Below, piece after piece: positions 7,698-10,299 of a stretch of 10,299 bases of DNA. The DNA comes from CAZMOK01 sp964567785 (GTDB lineage Bacteria; Bacteroidota; Bacteroidia; Bacteroidales; JAGOPY01), in the NCBI GenBank assembly GCA_964567785.1, contig CAZMOK010000082.1:1-10299 (forward strand). Reading direction: 5' to 3'. A program made the translations under genes and the position numbers. Under the pieces are notes generated by a model that saw only the letters and a program-made list of their open reading frames with translations, did no database searches and was not told the DNA's origin. Every line of letters begins with the position of its first letter. The first letter of the stretch is position 1.

Positions 7698-7705
7698 TAT
7701 ATTTG
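7698..7705 (+). promoter_or_regulatory. Bacteroidota-type -7 box for the GT2-LPG_TM operon
   Basis: TATATTTG fully matches TAnnTTTG and lies 22 bases before the GT2 start codon, implying a short 5' leader of about 15 bases. No clear -33 element is seen. It sits only 11 bases from the oppositely directed -7 box, so the two promoters would overlap and may compete or be co-regulated. Confidence 0.42.
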
Positions 7706-7727
7706 TCATCATAATTGAAACTCCCGA

Positions 7728-8672
7728 ATGAGTAAGCTTTCACTTATTATTGCGGTTTACAATGAAGAGGAAAATGTAAAACCTCTCATAGAGCAAATAA
7801 ATCTATCTCTCAAAGGGTACGATTACGAGATAATTATCGTGGATGATGGCTCCACTGACAGGACGGTTGATAATGTCCTGGAGGCAAATGACCCTAATAC
7901 CCATCTCATCGAATTCAAAAAGAATTACGGTCAGAGTTCAGCACTCTACTCCGGAATAGATTACGCTTCCGGTGATTATATCATCACCCTCGACGGAGAC
8001 CTTCAGAATGATCCTTCCGATATCCCGTCAATGGTAAGGGTCGCTGAGGAAGGCAATTGGGATCTGGTGGTTGGCATCAGGAAAAATCGTAAAGACAAAT
8101 TTTTATTAAGGAAGATCCCTTCTGCTATTGCAAATTATATTATTCTGAAAACCAGTGGTGTGAAGATTAAAGATAATGGATGTGCACTTAAGGTTTTCAA
8201 GGCTAGCCTTGCCAAGAGCCTGGGCCTCTATGGTGAAATGCACCGGTTCATATCAGTTTTGGCAGCGCTTGAAGGAGCTTCTATCACTCAGATGGAAGTA
8301 AAACACCATCCCAGACGGAACGGGAGATCCAAATACGGCCTGTCACGAACCTTCAAAGTAATAAGCGACCTGATACTGTTGCTGTTCTTTAAAAAATACA
8401 TGCAAAGGCCGATGCATTTCTTTGGCTTCTGGGGTATCCTGATCTTTACCGTGGGGATAATAATAAATCTTTATCTCCTGGTAATTAAACTGATGGGTCA
8501 GGATATATGGGGCAGACCATTACTTATCCTGGGTATACTGCTGGTCCTGGCCGGATTCCAGATGATCACCATCGGGATAATTATTGAATACCAGATGCGG
8601 ACATATTACGAATCACAAAATAAAAAACCTTACCGCGTAAAAAAAGTCACACTTTGTGGACCCAAAGATTAA
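7728..8672 (+). CDS. GT2 polyprenyl-phosphate glycosyltransferase (DPM1/GtrB/ArnC/RgtE-like)
   Basis: This enzyme transfers a sugar from a nucleotide sugar to a polyprenyl phosphate on the cytoplasmic face of the membrane, making a lipid-linked donor. The 314-residue protein has an N-terminal GT-A domain: IIAVYNEEENV at the start, VDDGSTD with D39-D40, the metal-binding LDGDLQNDP with D89-x-D91, MHRF at 171-174, and RRNGRSKYG at about 196-204. Two C-terminal membrane helices follow (about 229-254 and 264-288), the usual GtrB/ArnC layout. The ATG at 7728 follows a TATATTTG promoter box. Its 3' end overlaps the next gene by 17 bp. Its likely product would be the donor for the divergent GT39 enzyme. 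Which sugar it uses is not shown; a galacturonate donor is suggested only by the neighbouring epimerase. Confidence 0.88.
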   Translation: MSKLSLIIAVYNEEENVKPLIEQINLSLKGYDYEIIIVDDGSTDRTVDNVLEANDPNTHLIEFKKNYGQSSALYSGIDYASGDYIITLDGDLQNDPSDIPSMVRVAEEGNWDLVVGIRKNRKDKFLLRKIPSAIANYIILKTSGVKIKDNGCALKVFKASLAKSLGLYGEMHRFISVLAALEGASITQMEVKHHPRRNGRSKYGLSRTFKVISDLILLLFFKKYMQRPMHFFGFWGILIFTVGIIINLYLLVIKLMGQDIWGRPLLILGILLVLAGFQMITIGIIIEYQMRTYYESQNKKPYRVKKVTLCGPKD

Positions 8673-9516
8673 GCGATTCATAAAGACCCTCATAAAGTTC
8701 GCTTTAACAGCAGGCGCTCTTTATTATGTCTTCACACAAATAGATTTTTCCAATGTCATTGGATTGATCGGGCAATCGGATATCTGGTTTCTGATCCCTG
8801 CTTTATTTTTATTTGCTGCCTCGAAAGCTGTTTCGGCCATCAGGTTGAATATCTTTTTTAAAAGATCAGGTCTTGTTATTTCTAATTCGCTGAATGTCAG
8901 GTTATATCTGTTGGGTATGTTCTATAACTTATTCCTGCCCGGAGGGATCGGCGGGGATGGATACAAGATCTATCTTTTGCAAAAGCATTACAGGACCGGC
9001 ACGGGTAAACTTTTCGGCGCCGTGTTGACCGATCGGCTTTCCGGTATGCTTGCCCTGGCTGTGATAGCTCTTTTCCTGTTCTCGGTAATAAGAATGCCCT
9101 TTTCGTGGAACTGGACCGGTTTTTTGTTGATCCCGGCAGCCATTTTGGGTTTCTATCTTTTCTGTCTTCTGTTCTACCGGCATTTTATTGCGGTACTTTT
9201 GAGAACATCCCTGTTATCAATGGGGGTACAGTTACTGCAACTGGCCTGCGTCTACATGATATTAATGGCGTTGGGGGCAGGCCGACATATCCCGGAGTAC
9301 CTTCTGGTTTTTCTGGTTTCTTCTATAATTGCAGTATTACCCATATCGATTGGGGGGATGGGGGTTCGTGAACTGACATTCCTTTATGGCGCACAGATAT
9401 TGGGGATAGATCAAAATTTGGCCGTGAGTATTAGTTTGTTGTTTTACATTATCACTGCACTTGTATCGTTTTTTGGTCTGTGGTTCGTGATCAAGCCGGT
9501 TCGGTTTTCAACTTGA
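8656..9516 (+). CDS. LPG-synthase-TM / AglD-type (UPF0104) integral membrane protein
   Basis: A 286-residue polytopic membrane protein of the lysylphosphatidylglycerol-synthase transmembrane-region family, without the soluble aminoacyltransferase domain of MprF. Conserved blocks visible are LPGGIGGDGYK (94-104), LTDRLSG (124-130) and SIGGMGVREL (231-240), with about seven to eight hydrophobic helices. Members are frequently encoded beside DPM1-like glycosyltransferases, and a lipid-flipping or membrane-scaffolding role has been suggested; no activity can be assigned from this sequence. The start is a GTG at 8656 inside the GT2 gene; no upstream in-frame alternative is apparent, and the next methionine (residue 88) would remove conserved family sequence. 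The 17-bp overlap implies co-translation with GT2 and a shared process. Confidence 0.85.
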   Translation: MDPKIKRFIKTLIKFALTAGALYYVFTQIDFSNVIGLIGQSDIWFLIPALFLFAASKAVSAIRLNIFFKRSGLVISNSLNVRLYLLGMFYNLFLPGGIGGDGYKIYLLQKHYRTGTGKLFGAVLTDRLSGMLALAVIALFLFSVIRMPFSWNWTGFLLIPAAILGFYLFCLLFYRHFIAVLLRTSLLSMGVQLLQLACVYMILMALGAGRHIPEYLLVFLVSSIIAVLPISIGGMGVRELTFLYGAQILGIDQNLAVSISLLFYIITALVSFFGLWFVIKPVRFST

Positions 9517-9532
9517 ATTGCACCACTGGTTT

Positions 9533-9551
9533 TTTAGGATGATATCCTAAA
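9533..9551 (+). terminator. Perfect 8-bp hairpin downstream of the GT2-LPG_TM operon
   Basis: TTTAGGAT, a GAT loop, and ATCCTAAA form a perfect 8-bp stem starting 17 bases after the stop codon. The position fits a terminator or 3'-end stabiliser. It is AT-rich and lacks an immediate T-tract downstream, so intrinsic termination is uncertain. Confidence 0.42.
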
Positions 9552-9693
9552 GCTGCATAATTTTCCATCTTTTATTAGATCTAGCAGCATAAGCAAAAAT
9601 CCGGATATATTTTTCTCATTATGTTTATCCTAGTTTTATGGCCTTAATTATTTATTTTCTCATCATCGCTGGCTACAGTAAGTTTACTTTCCG

Positions 9694-9724
9694 ATTGCAG
9701 AAAATAAAACTTTTCATACCTTTG
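9694..9724 (+). promoter_or_regulatory. Promoter of the tRNA-Ser gene
   Basis: ATTG at 9694-9697, a 19-base spacer, then TACCTTTG at 9717-9724. This fits the Bacteroidota primary sigma pattern TTTG-N19-TAnnTTTG well, with a full -7 match. The tRNA begins 45 bases after the box. The rest of 9552-9693 is AT-rich with nothing else that I can name. Confidence 0.6.
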
Positions 9725-9735
9725 CACACCGTTTT

Positions 9736-9756
9736 AGAGCTGAGAGCTGAGAGCTT
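9736..9756 (+). repeat. 7-bp tandem repeat in the tRNA leader (3 units)
   Basis: AGAGCTG, AGAGCTG and AGAGCTT are in direct succession between the promoter and the tRNA-Ser gene. Each unit contains the self-complementary AGCT. No function is evident; it would lie in the transcribed 5' leader removed during tRNA maturation. Confidence 0.7.
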
Positions 9757-9769
9757 TGGAATTTAACCT

Positions 9770-9858
9770 GGAGAGGTGGGTGAGTGGCTGAAACCACCGG
9801 TTTGCTAAACCGGCATACCTGTCAAAGGGTATCGGGGGTTCGAATCCCCCTCTCTCCG
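9770..9858 (+). tRNA. tRNA-Ser (anticodon GCT)
   Basis: An 89-nt class II tRNA that decodes AGC/AGU serine codons. The acceptor stem GGAGAGG pairs with TCTCTCC (one G-U), followed by discriminator G. The anticodon stem CCGGT/ACCGG encloses the loop TTGCTAA, with anticodon GCT at 9804-9806. A long variable arm pairs ATACC with GGTAT, as expected for serine, and the T arm is GGGGG-TTCGAAT-CCCCC. The 3' CCA is not fully encoded (the discriminator is followed by CA), so it would be added after transcription. Confidence 0.95.
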
Positions 9859-9864
9859 CAAATT

Positions 9865-9900
9865 GAGTGTGAGTTTGAGTTTGAGTTTGAGTTTGAGTGT
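9865..9900 (+). repeat. Hexamer tandem repeat GAGTKT, six units
   Basis: GAGTGT, four copies of GAGTTT, then GAGTGT, in exact 6-bp register, starting 6 bases after the tRNA-Ser 3' end and ending 35 bases before the four-helix-bundle gene. It is strand-biased (nearly no C) and not coding. It is probably a slippage-prone array whose copy number may vary between strains. Confidence 0.88.
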
Positions 9901-9935
9901 TTAGATGGGAAATATTAAGTGTGGGAGGATTGAGG

Positions 9936-10292
9936 ATGTTTGATTTTGAGAAGTTGAAGGTTTATCAGAACATTAAATCACTCAATGTAAAAGTATTAAA
10001 GTTCTTTAACAGGTCTGGAGGGGTTGACAAGTACATTATTGATCAATGGAAGAGAGCTTCTTTGAGTATTTTGCTCAATTTGGCAGAAGGAACAGGCAGG
10101 GCAAGTGCTAACGATAAGAAACACTTCTATACAATTGCTAGAGGGTCGCTTTTCGAATGCGTTGCTATACTTGATCTATTGTGCGAGATGAATCTTCTTG
10201 AGAATGATTTCTATTCAGAAATGTATTCTGGTTATGCTGAGGCTTCCAAAATGCTACTGGCTTTGTGCCGAAAACCAATAAATACATTGTGA
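9936..10292 (+). CDS. Four-helix-bundle protein, S23/23S rRNA-IVP family
   Basis: A small soluble protein (118 residues) of the family first seen as the ORF inside 23S rRNA intervening sequences and related in fold to Avd of diversity-generating retroelements; its molecular function is unknown. The N-terminal FDFEKLKVYQ, the central KRASLSILLNLAEG with the following R and D, and HFYTIARGSLFE are the conserved family core, spread over four amphipathic helices. The ATG at 9936 is preferred because GGGAGG at 9923-9928 lies 7 bases before it and the FDFEKL motif begins immediately; an upstream in-frame GTG at 9897 would add 13 uncharacteristic residues overlapping the hexamer array. No rRNA or reverse transcriptase gene is present in the window, so this is a free-standing copy next to a tRNA. 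The base composition is more AT-rich than that of the catabolic operon. Confidence 0.85.
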   Translation: MFDFEKLKVYQNIKSLNVKVLKFFNRSGGVDKYIIDQWKRASLSILLNLAEGTGRASANDKKHFYTIARGSLFECVAILDLLCEMNLLENDFYSEMYSGYAEASKMLLALCRKPINTL

Positions 10293-10299
10293 ACCATAT

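Noticed and set aside
9865..9900. CRISPR array or attachment-site duplication
   Set aside because: The units are contiguous hexamers without spacers and do not duplicate the tRNA 3' end.
9936..10292. Diversity-generating retroelement accessory gene (avd)
   Set aside because: The fold family is related, but there is no reverse transcriptase, template repeat or variable repeat in the window.

Overview
The window looks like part of a metagenome-derived or draft genome of a Bacteroidota (Bacteroidetes) member. Three things suggest this: TAnnTTTG-type -7 promoter boxes before the tRNA and in the divergent intergenic region; a small four-helix membrane protein of a type I know from Bacteroidota, where it is often labelled 'cytochrome B'; and a tRNA followed by a four-helix-bundle (S23/IVP family) gene. 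This is inference from sequence features, not a database result.

Positions 1-4143 (+) hold a tight catabolic operon: 3-oxoacid CoA-transferase subunits A and B (overlapping by 7 bp), a class III PLP aminotransferase, and a thiolase. The transferase and thiolase resemble the 3-oxoadipate enzymes PcaI, PcaJ and PcaF, but the aminotransferase points to a beta-amino acid. A coherent reading is that a 3-amino acid (or its CoA ester) is transaminated to a 3-oxo compound, activated with CoA, and cleaved by CoA to acetyl-CoA. Lysine/beta-lysine catabolism is the best-known pathway of this form. The aminotransferase is interrupted by exactly 100 Ns flanked by an identical 55-bp sequence. Collapsing one copy plus the Ns restores a continuous 449-residue protein, so the break is almost certainly an assembly artefact.

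Positions 4161-4604 (-) encode a four-TM, histidine-containing membrane protein, convergent with the thiolase. Positions 4605-4986 hold no gene that I can support.

Positions 4987-9516 form a surface-glycan module around a divergent promoter region (7650-7727). Leftward run a UDP-glucuronate 4-epimerase-like SDR and a GT39/ArnT-like membrane glycosyltransferase, which overlap by 4 bp. Rightward run a DPM1/GtrB/ArnC-like GT2 polyprenyl-phosphate glycosyltransferase and an LPG-synthase-TM/AglD-type membrane protein, which overlap by 17 bp. Together they supply a nucleotide sugar, a lipid-linked donor, a possible membrane-translocation or accessory protein, and an outward-facing transferase. This parallels the Arn (aminoarabinose) and rhizobial LpsL/RgtE/RgtA-D (galacturonate) systems.

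Positions 9517-10299 contain a hairpin after the glycan operon, a good promoter, a tRNA-Ser(GCT), a GAGTTT hexamer tandem repeat, and a complete four-helix-bundle protein gene.
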